In this document: positions 18,396 through 27,459 of the stretch, in pieces
Layout: the number at the start of each line of letters is the position of its first letter
Position numbering within the stretch: the stretch's first letter is position 1
NCBI RefSeq assembly: GCF_003671495.1
Contig: NZ_RCHN01000013.1
Location: forward strand, 186,001 to 250,000
DNA: 64,000 nucleotides
Reading direction: 5' to 3'
Source: Ketobacter sp.
GTDB lineage: Bacteria; Pseudomonadota; Gammaproteobacteria; Pseudomonadales; Ketobacteraceae
Program-made: the position numbers and the translations under genes
Notes under the pieces: model-generated
What the model was told of the DNA's origin: nothing
The model's input: only the letters and a program-made list of their open reading frames with translations
The model's database searches: none

Positions 18396-18863
18396 TCAGG
18401 CCTCGCCACACTCATCACGGAATTTTTGTTTGAGGCCGCTGCGGTAGGCATCCGCCTCATCCTCGGACATGTACTCCCGGGTGCCATCCTCTTTTTCATC
18501 ATAGAAGTGGGTGTACTGATCCAGGTAGGACAGCCGGTTCCTGAAACGAGTGCAGTACTTGGCCCGCTCTTCGGCCTCCTGGGCCAGCTTGGCCCGTTGC
18601 TCTTCCTTGGCCAGGCGTTCCTCCTCCAGCATCTTCACCAGCTTCTGCTGCCGCTGCATCCGTTCGAACTCAGACAGATCCGGCGTGCCGGGCTCCTCTT
18701 TCACCTCCGGCAGATCCAAAGCCTCGGCATTACCCCCCACCGGTGCCTGATCGGAAAAATGCACCCGACCCTTGTCATCCACCCAGCGATAGACATCCGC
18801 CTGCGCCGTCCACGACAGCAGCATGGCCACCAGCATGCTCCCCAATTGCATACTCAATCGCAT
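18396..18863 (-). CDS. DUF4124 domain-containing secreted protein
   Basis: A 155-residue exported protein. Signal peptide at 1-22 (AMLLSWTAQA), then a DUF4124 domain (VYRWVDDKGRVHFSDQAP) at about 24-50, then a charged coiled-coil rich in Glu/Lys/Arg (residues 60-100) and a C-terminal part with two Cys (YCTRFRN and RDECGEA) that could form a disulfide. The molecular role of DUF4124 is unknown. It is common in gammaproteobacterial envelope proteins. The gene is convergent with speE and preceded by a perfect 17-bp palindrome next to a TATAAT box. Confidence 0.85.
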   Translation of the reverse strand: MRLSMQLGSMLVAMLLSWTAQADVYRWVDDKGRVHFSDQAPVGGNAEALDLPEVKEEPGTPDLSEFERMQRQQKLVKMLEEERLAKEEQRAKLAQEAEERAKYCTRFRNRLSYLDQYTHFYDEKEDGTREYMSEDEADAYRSGLKQKFRDECGEA

Positions 18864-18893
18864 TGTTTAACCTTCCTCCATAATGACATCAAC

Positions 18894-18922
18894 ACACTGT
18901 CCCACAGTGTTGTTGCATTATA
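18894..18922 (-). promoter_or_regulatory. Palindrome and -10 box upstream of the DUF4124 gene
   Basis: ACACTGT-CCC-ACAGTGT (18894-18910) is a perfect 7+3+7 inverted repeat. On the minus strand it lies immediately after a consensus TATAAT (complement of 18917-18922), so it would cover the transcription start. It ends about 30 bases before the start codon at 18863. The matching -35 box is poor. An operator is inferred. Confidence 0.5.
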
Positions 18923-18996
18923 ACCCCCTGCTGGCGCACAGAATAACGATCATTTGTTAACCATTGAAACCTCAGGTGACAAACCGTAGCCATAAA

Positions 18997-19020
18997 AAAA
19001 GGCTCCCGAAGGAGCCTTTT
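18997..19020 (-). terminator. Rho-independent terminator of glnK-amtB
   Basis: Perfect 10-bp stem (AAAAGGCTCC/GGAGCCTTTT) with a 4-base loop. On the minus strand it is followed by a T-run from the A-tract at 18994-19000. It sits about 25 bases past the amtB stop. Confidence 0.9.
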
Positions 19021-19045
19021 GAGATCAAGTGTCTGATCTGGTTGC

Positions 19046-20317
19046 TTATTTACCGCTGCCGGTAAATTCAGGGTACGCTTCCATACCACACTCAGCCAGG
19101 TCAACACCTTCGAACTCTTCTTCTTCAGATACCCGGATACCCAGGACGGCTTTCAGGATGGCCCAAACGATCAGGGAGGCCACGAATACCCAGATGAAGA
19201 TGGTCAGAGCGCCGATGATCTGGCCGCTGAAGGTGGAGTCAGAGTTAGTGACGGGCACCAGCAACAGACCCAGCAGACCACAGGTACCGTGTACAGAGAT
19301 GGCACCCACAGGATCGTCGATTTTCAGTTTATCCAGAGCCAGGATGCTGAATACCACCAGCACACCACCCGCGGCACCGAACAGGGTCGCTTCCAGGGCA
19401 GTCGGAGTGGAAGGCTCAGCGGTGATGGCCACCAGGCCTGCCAGGGCACCGTTCAACAGCATGGTCAGGTCAGCTTTACCGAACAGCAGGCGGGCTGTGA
19501 TCAGGGCGGCGATACCACCACCGGCAGCGGCTGTGTTGGTGTTCAGGAAGACCATGGCCACAGAGTTGGCGTTGGCGATATCGCCCAGTTTCAGCACGGA
19601 ACCGCCGTTGAAACCGAACCAGCCCATCCACAGGATGAAAGTACCCAGAGTGGCCAGCGGCAGGTTGGCACCGGGAATCGCGTTCACCTGGCCATTAGGA
19701 CCGTATTTGCCTTTACGGGCTCCCAGCAGCAGAACACCGGCCAAAGCAGCAGCGGCACCGGCCATGTGTACGATACCGGAACCGGCAAAGTCAGAGAATC
19801 CCAGGTCGCCCAAAGTGTACATGCCGAATACAGCACCGCCACCCCAGGTCCAGTTACCTTCCATAGGATAGATGAAACCGGTCATGACCACGGCAAACGC
19901 CAGGAAGGCCCACAGTTTCATACGCTCGGCAACTGCGCCGGAGACGATGGACATGGCAGTGGCCACAAACACCACCTGGAAGAAGAAGTCAGAAGCACCA
20001 GAGTAAATGGAGCCACCTTCGAAACCGTCTTCACGTGCAGCGAAATCACCCAGGGTGGCTGCAACGTCTACGTCGGCAATCCCGGACAGGAATACACCGC
20101 CGTCATACATGATGTAGTAACCGCACACGAGATACATGATGCAGGAGATGGCAAACAGGGCCACGTTCTTGGTCAGGATTTCGGTGGTGTTCTTGGAACG
20201 AACCAAACCGGATTCGAGCATGGCGAAACCTGCCGCCATCCACATTACGAGCGCGCCGCACACCAGAAAATAAAAGGTGTCCATCGCATATTGCAGGTGA
20301 AAAATGTTGTTTTCCAC
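19046..20317 (-). CDS. amtB: Ammonium transporter AmtB
   Basis: An inner-membrane trimeric ammonia channel of 423 residues with about 11 membrane segments. The two pore histidines are present, His184 (GSGIVHMAG) and His343 (ISVHGTCG). The family motifs DFAGSGIVHMAGAAAALAG and MGWFGFNGGS are intact. The GTG start at 20317 has GGAGG about 8 bases upstream. It follows glnK by 58 bases on the same strand, the standard arrangement in which GlnK blocks the channel when nitrogen is plentiful. A strong terminator follows. Confidence 0.96.
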   Translation of the reverse strand: MENNIFHLQYAMDTFYFLVCGALVMWMAAGFAMLESGLVRSKNTTEILTKNVALFAISCIMYLVCGYYIMYDGGVFLSGIADVDVAATLGDFAAREDGFEGGSIYSGASDFFFQVVFVATAMSIVSGAVAERMKLWAFLAFAVVMTGFIYPMEGNWTWGGGAVFGMYTLGDLGFSDFAGSGIVHMAGAAAALAGVLLLGARKGKYGPNGQVNAIPGANLPLATLGTFILWMGWFGFNGGSVLKLGDIANANSVAMVFLNTNTAAAGGGIAALITARLLFGKADLTMLLNGALAGLVAITAEPSTPTALEATLFGAAGGVLVVFSILALDKLKIDDPVGAISVHGTCGLLGLLLVPVTNSDSTFSGQIIGALTIFIWVFVASLIVWAILKAVLGIRVSEEEEFEGVDLAECGMEAYPEFTGSGK

Positions 20318-20375
20318 GGTCTTGCCTCCGCAAAATTAAAAAATAATAGGCATGGATTTTTAGGGTTAAACGTTT

Positions 20376-20774
<399 letters not shown>

Positions 20775-20825
20775 TCAGTGCAAACGCTTAGCATGCTGCC
20801 CAATGGCGGAACATGCCCAAGTGAT

Positions 20826-20841
20826 AGCACAAACCATGCCT
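20826..20841 (-). promoter_or_regulatory. Probable sigma54 promoter of glnK-amtB
   Basis: The minus strand reads AGGCATGGTTTGTGCT. The invariant GG and GC are separated by the required 10 bases, and three positions differ from TGGCACG-N4-TTGCW. The start would fall near 20815, leaving a leader of about 100 bases before glnK. NtrC-like sites lie 65-140 bases further upstream, as expected for an enhancer-dependent promoter. Confidence 0.65.
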
Positions 20842-20905
20842 ATTAGTTTTAATTGCGAAGAATCAAGTGGTTATCCCTAAACCAGCAGGGTTTCACCATC
20901 ATGAT

Positions 20906-20968
20906 TGCACCATTATATCGCACCAAAAGCATGCACGCCCTGCGGATTTGCAGTTCCAAATTGGTGCA
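20906..20968. promoter_or_regulatory. NtrC-like enhancer sites between glnK and ubiK
   Basis: Compared with TGCACCAWWWTGGTGCA, the stretch 20906-20922 matches 14 of 17 positions, 20952-20968 matches 14 of 17, and 20919-20935 (overlapping the first) matches 13 of 17. They sit upstream of the probable sigma54 promoter of glnK. The rest of this 332-base divergent region (20715-21046) shows no gene. Confidence 0.6.
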
Positions 20969-21046
20969 AAGCCGTTTTGCTGCCGCATTTTGGTGACACC
21001 CGAATCGGGCGTGATACACTGCTGCCCTGATCATGAAGGAGTTATC

Positions 21047-21328
21047 ATGAACCGTCAGGAAAACTTAGTAAACCGCATTCTGGAATTGATGCAGGAGCGC
21101 CTGCCCCAGGATCTGGGTGAGCTGGGCCAGGATCTGCGCCATAACCTCAGCACGGTCATCAAGGAGTCCCTGGCCCGTATGGACCTGGTCACCCAGGAGG
21201 AATTTGAAGTCCAGACCAAGGTTTTGGCCCGCACCCGGCAACGGTTAGAAGACCTGGAACAGCAGGTGGCCGCCCTGGAGCAGCAACTGCCCCTTGCGCC
21301 AAAGACGGACAGCCCTGCCAGCGATTGA
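21047..21328 (+). CDS. ubiK: Ubiquinone biosynthesis accessory factor UbiK
   Basis: A 93-residue small helical protein of the BMFP/YqiC family. The conserved N-terminal amphipathic segment (LVNRILELMQERLP) and the C-terminal trimeric coiled coil (RTRQRLEDLEQQVAALEQQL) are both present. UbiK is an accessory factor for the aerobic ubiquinone complex with UbiJ and binds membrane lipids. AAGGAG stands 5-6 bases ahead of the ATG. It is divergent from glnK, an arrangement I recall from pseudomonads, usually followed directly by comM. Here three other genes intervene. Confidence 0.9.
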   Translation: MNRQENLVNRILELMQERLPQDLGELGQDLRHNLSTVIKESLARMDLVTQEEFEVQTKVLARTRQRLEDLEQQVAALEQQLPLAPKTDSPASD

Positions 21329-21427
21329 GCGCTCTGCCACAATCCGCGACAAAAGCCTGCATAAGCACTGTCAAAGGCCGCGGATTTGCATACTATTACA
21401 CCATCCCCCTCAGCCAAGGAGAATATT

Positions 21428-21850
21428 GTGAGTCGATCCAACACTTTGCCTGCAACCTTGAAGCGTCGCATCCTGGCCCGTCTGATGGCGGCACTGATGG
21501 TGGTCATCAGCCTCATGAGTGCATCGGCCCAGGCGGCCATGGTCACCACCGGTGAGCTTGCCACCCACACGACCCAGCAACAGACCCAGGCCCAGGTGCT
21601 GGCGCTGTTGAGCCAGGCCGAAGCCCGCGACACCCTGCTCAACCTGGGGGTCGACCCGGCGCACGTGGAACAACGGGTGCAGGCCATGACGCCGGCGGAA
21701 TTGCAGGCGTTCAGCGCCCAGGTTGAAGACATGCAGGCAGGCGGCAGCGCGGTAGGCGTGATCGTACTGGTGTTTGTCATCCTCATCGTGCTGGATCTGC
21801 TGGGCACCACCAACATCTTCCCGGCCATCAAGCCCATCAACACCCATTGA
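21428..21850 (+). CDS. PA2779 family protein
   Basis: A 140-residue exported protein of the PA2779 family. I choose GTG 21428 because AAGGAG (21416-21421) lies 6 bases upstream. An earlier ATG in the same frame lacks a site. Residues 10-35 form a signal peptide (ALMVVISLMSASAQAA). The middle part (TTGELATHTTQQQ, VDPAHVEQRVQAMTPAEL) is the family core, and a hydrophobic segment near the C-terminus (VGVIVLVFVILIVLDLLG) is a membrane anchor. Its stop overlaps the start of the PA2778-like gene (TTGA), so the pair is translationally coupled. The function of the pair is not established. Confidence 0.85.
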   Translation: MSRSNTLPATLKRRILARLMAALMVVISLMSASAQAAMVTTGELATHTTQQQTQAQVLALLSQAEARDTLLNLGVDPAHVEQRVQAMTPAELQAFSAQVEDMQAGGSAVGVIVLVFVILIVLDLLGTTNIFPAIKPINTH

Positions 21851-22821
21851 AACTCTGCGCACTGGGGCTCAGCCTGTTGCTGACAGGTTGTGCCCTGCTG
21901 CCGGCGGGAACCACCCCGCAACTTGGCCCCGACCTGCTCCAACAGCTTCCCCCCTCTACAGAAATTCAGGATACGCCGTTTATCCAGCAGGCGGATTTCC
22001 AATGCGGCCCCGCCTCACTGGCCATGGTGCTGCAACAACAGGGCTATGCCATCAGCGCAGAGACCCTGGCATCCCAGGTATTCACCCCTCGGGCGGAAGG
22101 CAGCTTTCCCGTGGAAATGGATATTGCCGCCCGCCGTCAGGGGCAGGTGAGTTATCCGGTGAATTCCCTGGGCGCCCTGCTGCAGGAACTGGCCGCCGGT
22201 CACCCGGTGCTGGTGTTGCAGAATCTCGGCGTCTCCTGGTATCCCAAATGGCACTTTGCGGTGGTGATCGGCTATGACCTGGCAGCCCGGGAGCTGGTGC
22301 TGCGCTCCGGAGACCTGCCCCGGCGCATCACCCCGTTTGCGGTGTTTGATCGCACCTGGCAACGCAGCGATCGCTGGGGGCGGGTGGTACTGCCTGGATC
22401 CCGCCTGCCGGCCACCGCCGAACCATTGCCTTATATCACCGCCGCCGCCGGCCTGGAACACAGCGGCCATACTGCAGCCGCACTGACCGCCTATGCCACC
22501 GCCCTGCAGGCCTGGCCCGATGCCCACCTGGCCCGTTTCGGGCTGGCCAACACCCTGCTGGCAAGCCAGCAGACCGAGGCCGCACTGCGGGAGTATCTGG
22601 CCCTGCTGCAACAACAGCCTGACTGGGTGGCCGCCTGGAACAACCTGGCCTACGCCCTCCAGGCTGCTGGTTGCACTGCTCAGGCCCGTAACGCTGTCCA
22701 GTGTGGTCTGGGCCTGGCGCCGGAGGACCCCAATCTGCTGGACACCTTGCAGGACCTGCCAGGCCCTTCCCCGGACGCCCCGGCCTGCCCGGTGATCGCC
22801 TGCCCGGCCACATTCCCCTAA
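21847..22821 (+). CDS. PA2778 family cysteine peptidase (lipoprotein)
   Basis: A 324-residue lipoprotein. The TTG start overlaps the preceding stop and gives LLLTGC as lipobox. Residues 40-190 are a C39-like papain-fold peptidase. The candidate Cys is in ADFQCGPASLAM, the His in KWHFAVVIGYD and the Asp in LRSGDL. The C-terminal third (about 205-300) holds two TPR-like repeats (HTAAALTAYATALQAWPDA and QTEAALREYLALLQQQPDW). The Cys/His/Asp order matches bacteriocin-processing C39 enzymes, but here it is anchored in the periplasm and paired with a small membrane protein. That the partner is a substrate is only a guess. Confidence 0.82.
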   Translation: MKLCALGLSLLLTGCALLPAGTTPQLGPDLLQQLPPSTEIQDTPFIQQADFQCGPASLAMVLQQQGYAISAETLASQVFTPRAEGSFPVEMDIAARRQGQVSYPVNSLGALLQELAAGHPVLVLQNLGVSWYPKWHFAVVIGYDLAARELVLRSGDLPRRITPFAVFDRTWQRSDRWGRVVLPGSRLPATAEPLPYITAAAGLEHSGHTAAALTAYATALQAWPDAHLARFGLANTLLASQQTEAALREYLALLQQQPDWVAAWNNLAYALQAAGCTAQARNAVQCGLGLAPEDPNLLDTLQDLPGPSPDAPACPVIACPATFP

Positions 22822-22934
22822 TTGGTCTCGGCGCAACCCGGGGGGCAAAGCGCTCGATTTTCGGACAGCTCACCCCCGCTGTTCTATAGTTAACGTTACC
22901 CTTTGCCATCTTCCGGAACCTGCGTCGACCCTGC

Positions 22935-25877
22935 ATGGATGTTCCAACAATGCTCGCCCGTCTGCCACGCACCTGGCCCGCCAGAATCCTGCTGGCCTGG
23001 TGGCTGCTGCTGAGCCCGCTGTCCGCCTGGTGCCTGACGGCCATCGACATTCCAAACAACTTCCGCCAGCAGGAAATCGGACTGCAAAGCCTGCACTTAC
23101 TGGACCCGGAGCGCACGCTGGATATCTCCGCCATCCGCCAGCGGCCGGACGCCGACTGGACCGTGCCGGAGGCCATGACCCCCACCTACGGCTTCAACAG
23201 CGATGCCCTCTGGATCAAGTTCAAGCTGCACAACCGGGCCGACAAGGATCAGGACATGGTGCTGAACATCGGCTACTCCGCCCTGGACCAGGTGGAGGTG
23301 TTCATTGAAAACAACCACAGCTTCACCCACTACTATCGCACCGGGGATACCTTTCCATTCGCCTATCGCCCGGTCCAGAATCATCAGTTCGTCTTTCCCT
23401 TCACGGCCTACCGGAATCAGGAATACACCTTGTACATACGGGTGCAAACCAGCGGTTCCCTGCAGGCCCCCCTCAGCCTCTGGCACCGCAATCATTTCTT
23501 TGAGGATCAACAGCCCCTGTGGGTGGCGGAAAGTGTTTATTACGGCGTGATGATCGTGATGATCATCTACAACCTGTTCATCTACTCCATCGTTCGCCAT
23601 CCCAGTTACGTCTGGTACTCCACCACGGCATTCAGCAGCTTTATGTTCAATGCCAGCATCCAGGGGGTGGGGTTCCAATATCTGTGGCCCTGGTTGCCAG
23701 CCATTAACCAGTGGGCCATTCCGTTCAGCATTGCGCTGTTTGGCTCCTTCAGCATGCTGTTCTCGGTGTCGCTGCTGGACATCCGCAGCCGCGCTCCCCG
23801 CCTCTATCAACTGAAAATGCTGTTCTTCTTTATCTGGATGGCGCTTCTACTAGGCAGTTTCGTTTTACCGTACCACCTGGTCATTGTGCTGTGCGCCGCC
23901 GTGGGGGTGATCAGCGCCCACGTCAGCCTGTTCGGCGGCTTCTATATGCTGTATTTAGGGCAGCGGGTGGCGCGCTACTACTGCCTGGCCTTCACCTTCC
24001 TGATCTCCACCTGGCTGGTCACTGCCGGGGCCCGCTTCGGTTTGCTGTCCAGCACGCTGCTGATCGAGCACGCCATTCAGATTGGCTCTGCCCTGGAGGT
24101 GATTCTGCTGTCGTTCGCCCTGGCGGATCGCATCAACATGGAACGCAAGGGCAAAGAGGCGGCCCAGAGACAGGCCCTGGAAAGCGAGCGACGGGCCGCC
24201 CGCGAGCAGGCCCGCTACCTGGAACTGAAGCTGAAATCGGAAATCGAAGAGGTCAAAGCCCAGGAGAAAGTCATCCTGGCGGAGGAAACCAGCCGCGCCA
24301 AGAGCGAGTTCCTGGCCACCATGAGCCATGAAATCCGCACCCCCATGAACGGGATTCTGGGCATGGCCTCACTGCTGCAGGATGCCGACCTGCCACCGGC
24401 TCAGCGCCATTATGTGGACGTGATTGCCAGCTCCGGCAACGCCCTGCTCAACATCATCAACGACATTCTGGATTACTCCAAAATCGAGGCAGGCAAGCTC
24501 TCCATTGAGCACATCGATTTCGACCTGGACCGACTGTGTCAGGAGTGCGCCGCGGTCTTTTCCAGCATCGCCGAAGACAAAGGCCTGGAACTCATCTGCT
24601 CCTTGCAACCGGGTACTCCCAGCTTCATCAAAAGCGACCCCACCCGGCTGCGCCAGATCATCCTCAACCTGCTGGGCAATGCTTTCAAATTCACCAACTG
24701 CGGTCGCATCACCCTGCGGGTCAGTGAGCAACCAGCAAACGGCCCCCAAGGCCAGCACTGCCTGCTGTTCAGCATCAGTGATACCGGCATCGGCATCGGG
24801 CAGGAACATCGTGACAAGCTGTTCCAGGCGTTCTCCCAGGTGGACAGCAGCATCACCCGCGAATACGGCGGCACCGGACTGGGCCTCAGCATTTGCAAAC
24901 AACTGAGCCAGTTAATGGGCGGCGACATCGGCATGGAAAGCGAGCCCGGTGTGGGCAGCCGCTTCTGGTTTACCATCCAATGCGAACTGGCGGATGCGCA
25001 ATTCACCCGGGAAAACGTCGTTTCGCTCACCGCCCTGAAAGGCAAGCGCCTGCTGGTGGTGGATGACTCCCCCGAATTCACCCAGGTAGTGGAGGAACAA
25101 ACCGCCGCCTGGGGTATGCGAACCGCATCGGCTTTCTACGGTGAAAAGGCCTTGCAGCTGCTGCAGGAAGCCAGCGCCCGGGGGGACCCGTTTGACCTGG
25201 TCACCCTGGACATGAATATGCCGGGTATGACGGGGATGGAATGCTCCCGCCTGATCAGCGAGCTGCCTGCGGCCCAACACTGCCGCCGGATTCTGCTCAC
25301 CGCCATGCGCAACATGCCTGCAGCCACCGAACTGGAGGCCGCGGGTATTGATCTGGCCTTGCAAAAGCCCGCATCCGTGCGAACCCTGCGCCAGTCCATG
25401 ATGAATCTGCTGCAGCCGCAACGGCCACCGCAACAGGCCACCCAGCAGCCCACGTCACCCCTGCGCGGCAAACGCCTGCTGGTGGTGGAGGACAACGGGG
25501 TTAACCAGATGGTGATCTGCGGCATGTTGAAAAAACTGCAGATCGAGACCCAGGTCGCCCACAACGGGCGTGAGGCCGTGGCGCTGTACCACGCCCAGCA
25601 CGAGGCCTTTGACCTGATTCTGATGGACTGTGAAATGCCGGTGCTGGATGGCTATGAGGCCAGCAAGCACCTTCGTGCCCTGGAAGCCGAACAACAGTGG
25701 CCCCCCATCCCCATTCTGGCCCTGACCGCCCACGCCCTGGAGGAGCACAGTCACAAGGCCCTGAACTGCGGCATGAACGATCACATCGCCAAACCGGTGA
25801 ATTTCAATACCCTGCAGGAGACGCTGCTGAGCCACCTGCAGCCAGGCGCACCGGAGCGGGCACAAGGGTCATCCTGA
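22935..25877 (+). CDS. 7TMR-DISM hybrid sensor histidine kinase with two receiver domains
   Basis: A 980-residue membrane kinase. After a signal-like N-terminus comes a 7TMR-DISMED2 extracellular domain (about 40-170), a seven-helix 7TMR-DISM membrane domain (about 190-400), and a coiled coil rich in Arg/Glu (400-450). These are followed by HisKA with phospho-acceptor His465 ([15 protein letters not shown]), HATPase_c ([26 protein letters not shown]) and two REC domains with Asp759 (TLDMNMPG) and Asp898 (LMDCEMPV). No Hpt domain is present, so onward transfer would need a separate partner. The DISMED2 domain is thought to bind carbohydrate-like ligands. No response-regulator gene is adjacent. 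Confidence 0.92.
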   Translation: MDVPTMLARLPRTWPARILLAWWLLLSPLSAWCLTAIDIPNNFRQQEIGLQSLHLLDPERTLDISAIRQRPDADWTVPEAMTPTYGFNSDALWIKFKLHNRADKDQDMVLNIGYSALDQVEVFIENNHSFTHYYRTGDTFPFAYRPVQNHQFVFPFTAYRNQEYTLYIRVQTSGSLQAPLSLWHRNHFFEDQQPLWVAESVYYGVMIVMIIYNLFIYSIVRHPSYVWYSTTAFSSFMFNASIQGVGFQYLWPWLPAINQWAIPFSIALFGSFSMLFSVSLLDIRSRAPRLYQLKMLFFFIWMALLLGSFVLPYHLVIVLCAAVGVISAHVSLFGGFYMLYLGQRVARYYCLAFTFLISTWLVTAGARFGLLSSTLLIEHAIQIGSALEVILLSFALADRINMERKGKEAAQRQALESERRAAREQARYLELKLKSEIEEVKAQEKVILAEETSRAKSEFLATMSHEIRTPMNGILGMASLLQDADLPPAQRHYVDVIASSGNALLNIINDILDYSKIEAGKLSIEHIDFDLDRLCQECAAVFSSIAEDKGLELICSLQPGTPSFIKSDPTRLRQIILNLLGNAFKFTNCGRITLRVSEQPANGPQGQHCLLFSISDTGIGIGQEHRDKLFQAFSQVDSSITREYGGTGLGLSICKQLSQLMGGDIGMESEPGVGSRFWFTIQCELADAQFTRENVVSLTALKGKRLLVVDDSPEFTQVVEEQTAAWGMRTASAFYGEKALQLLQEASARGDPFDLVTLDMNMPGMTGMECSRLISELPAAQHCRRILLTAMRNMPAATELEAAGIDLALQKPASVRTLRQSMMNLLQPQRPPQQATQQPTSPLRGKRLLVVEDNGVNQMVICGMLKKLQIETQVAHNGREAVALYHAQHEAFDLILMDCEMPVLDGYEASKHLRALEAEQQWPPIPILALTAHALEEHSHKALNCGMNDHIAKPVNFNTLQETLLSHLQPGAPERAQGSS

Positions 25878-25959
25878 ACCCGGTTTTCCATCTCTGTTTT
25901 CTCCCTCCCTGTCTATATACGGATAGCTCTACATTCCGTTCACATTGGGAGGGAACCCT

Positions 25960-27459
25960 GTGGCACTGGCCATCGTCAAAACCCGCGCCCGTTTGGGCAT
26001 GAACGCACCCCAGGTCACGGTGGAAGTGCACCTGTCCAACGGCCTGCCCGCTTTCAACATTGTGGGCCTGCCCGATGCCGCCGTGCGGGAAAGCAAGGAA
26101 CGGGTGCGCAGCGCCATCCTCAATTCTGAATTCGATTTTCCCCAACGCCGGATTACCATCAACCTGGCGCCGGCGGACCTGCCCAAAGACGGCGGCCGCT
26201 TCGATCTGCCCATTGCCATCGGCATTCTGGCGGCCTCGGAACAGATCCCGGCGGCCGCACTGGAGGCTCACGAATTCGTGGGGGAGCTGGCCCTGTCCGG
26301 TGAGCTTCGCCCCATTGAAGGCGTGCTGACGGCCGCCATCGCCGCCACCCAGGCACAGCGGGGGCTGTTTGTCCCCCTGGCCAACGCGGAAGAGGCAGCC
26401 GTGCCCAGGCAGTGCCGTATCCTGGCCTGTGGCAGCCTGCTGCAGGTGTGCGGTAACCTGAAGCAACCGGCCAGTGTGACGCCATATCAACCCCAGGGGC
26501 CCATAGCGGCCGGGGACATTGATCTGTACCCCGACCTGGCAGACGTGAAAGGCCAGCACCAGGCCAAGCGGGCCCTGGAAGTGGCGGCGGCCGGCAAGCA
26601 TAACCTGCTCCTCATGGGCCCGCCCGGCGCCGGCAAATCCATGCTGGCCGCGCGCCTTCCCGGCATTCTGCCCCCCATGACGGACGCAGAGATGATGGAA
26701 ACCGCCGCCATTCACTCCGTCTCCAGAATCAATCAGCGCCCGCTGTTCCAACGGCCGATCCGGGCACCCCATCACACTGCCTCCGGGGTGGCCCTGGCCG
26801 GTGGCGGCAGCAACCCCAAACCCGGCGAGATCTCCCTGGCACACAATGGCATCCTGTTTCTGGATGAGCTGCCTGAGTTTCCCCGCAAAGTGCTGGAAGT
26901 GCTGCGGGAACCGCTGGAAACCGGTGAGATCGCCATTTCGCGGGCCGCCCAGCAAGTCACCTATCCGGCCAATTTTCAATTGATCACGGCATTGAACCCC
27001 TGCCCCTGCGGCCACCCGGAGCAACCCCCGGAAGGCTGTAACAACCCCCAGCTGTGCTGCAATAAATACCAGAGCAAGATTTCCGGGCCGTTACTGGATC
27101 GTATCGACATGCACGTGCAGGTGGACGCCATGCCCATCAGCGAACTGCAATCCCTGGAGGGGGGCGAATCCAGCGCCTGCGTACGGGATCGGGTGACCTG
27201 CGCCCGCCAGATTCAGCTGCAGCGCCAGGGCTGTCCCAACCACGACCTGTCCTCCCGCCAATTGGAACAGGTGTGTGCCCTCAGCAAGGCCGATGGTGTA
27301 TTCCTGCAAACGGCGGTAGAGCGGCTGGGGCTGTCGGCGCGGGGCTACCACCGGGTGCTGAAAGTGGCCCGCACCCTGGCTGATCTGGAGCAGGCTCCGG
27401 ATCTGAACAAGCGCCACCTGACGGAGGCGCTGTCGTACCGGGCGCTGTTTGCGGTTTAA
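25960..27459 (+). CDS. comM: YifB/ComM family Mg chelatase-like AAA ATPase
   Basis: A 499-residue protein with an N-terminal ChlI-like domain (residues 1-180, NIVGLPDAAVRESKERVR), Walker A GPPGAGKS (220-227), Walker B GILFLDELPEF, and a C-terminal Mg-chelatase domain with Cys pairs in NPCPCGHPEQPP...CNNPQLCC. ComM is a hexameric helicase that extends branch migration during natural transformation in Vibrio and Acinetobacter. The GTG start has GGGAGGGAA just upstream and gives the conserved beginning ALAIVKTRA. The gene overlaps the convergent RND permease stop by 4 bases. Presence of comM alone does not prove competence. Confidence 0.93.
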   Translation: MALAIVKTRARLGMNAPQVTVEVHLSNGLPAFNIVGLPDAAVRESKERVRSAILNSEFDFPQRRITINLAPADLPKDGGRFDLPIAIGILAASEQIPAAALEAHEFVGELALSGELRPIEGVLTAAIAATQAQRGLFVPLANAEEAAVPRQCRILACGSLLQVCGNLKQPASVTPYQPQGPIAAGDIDLYPDLADVKGQHQAKRALEVAAAGKHNLLLMGPPGAGKSMLAARLPGILPPMTDAEMMETAAIHSVSRINQRPLFQRPIRAPHHTASGVALAGGGSNPKPGEISLAHNGILFLDELPEFPRKVLEVLREPLETGEIAISRAAQQVTYPANFQLITALNPCPCGHPEQPPEGCNNPQLCCNKYQSKISGPLLDRIDMHVQVDAMPISELQSLEGGESSACVRDRVTCARQIQLQRQGCPNHDLSSRQLEQVCALSKADGVFLQTAVERLGLSARGYHRVLKVARTLADLEQAPDLNKRHLTEALSYRALFAV

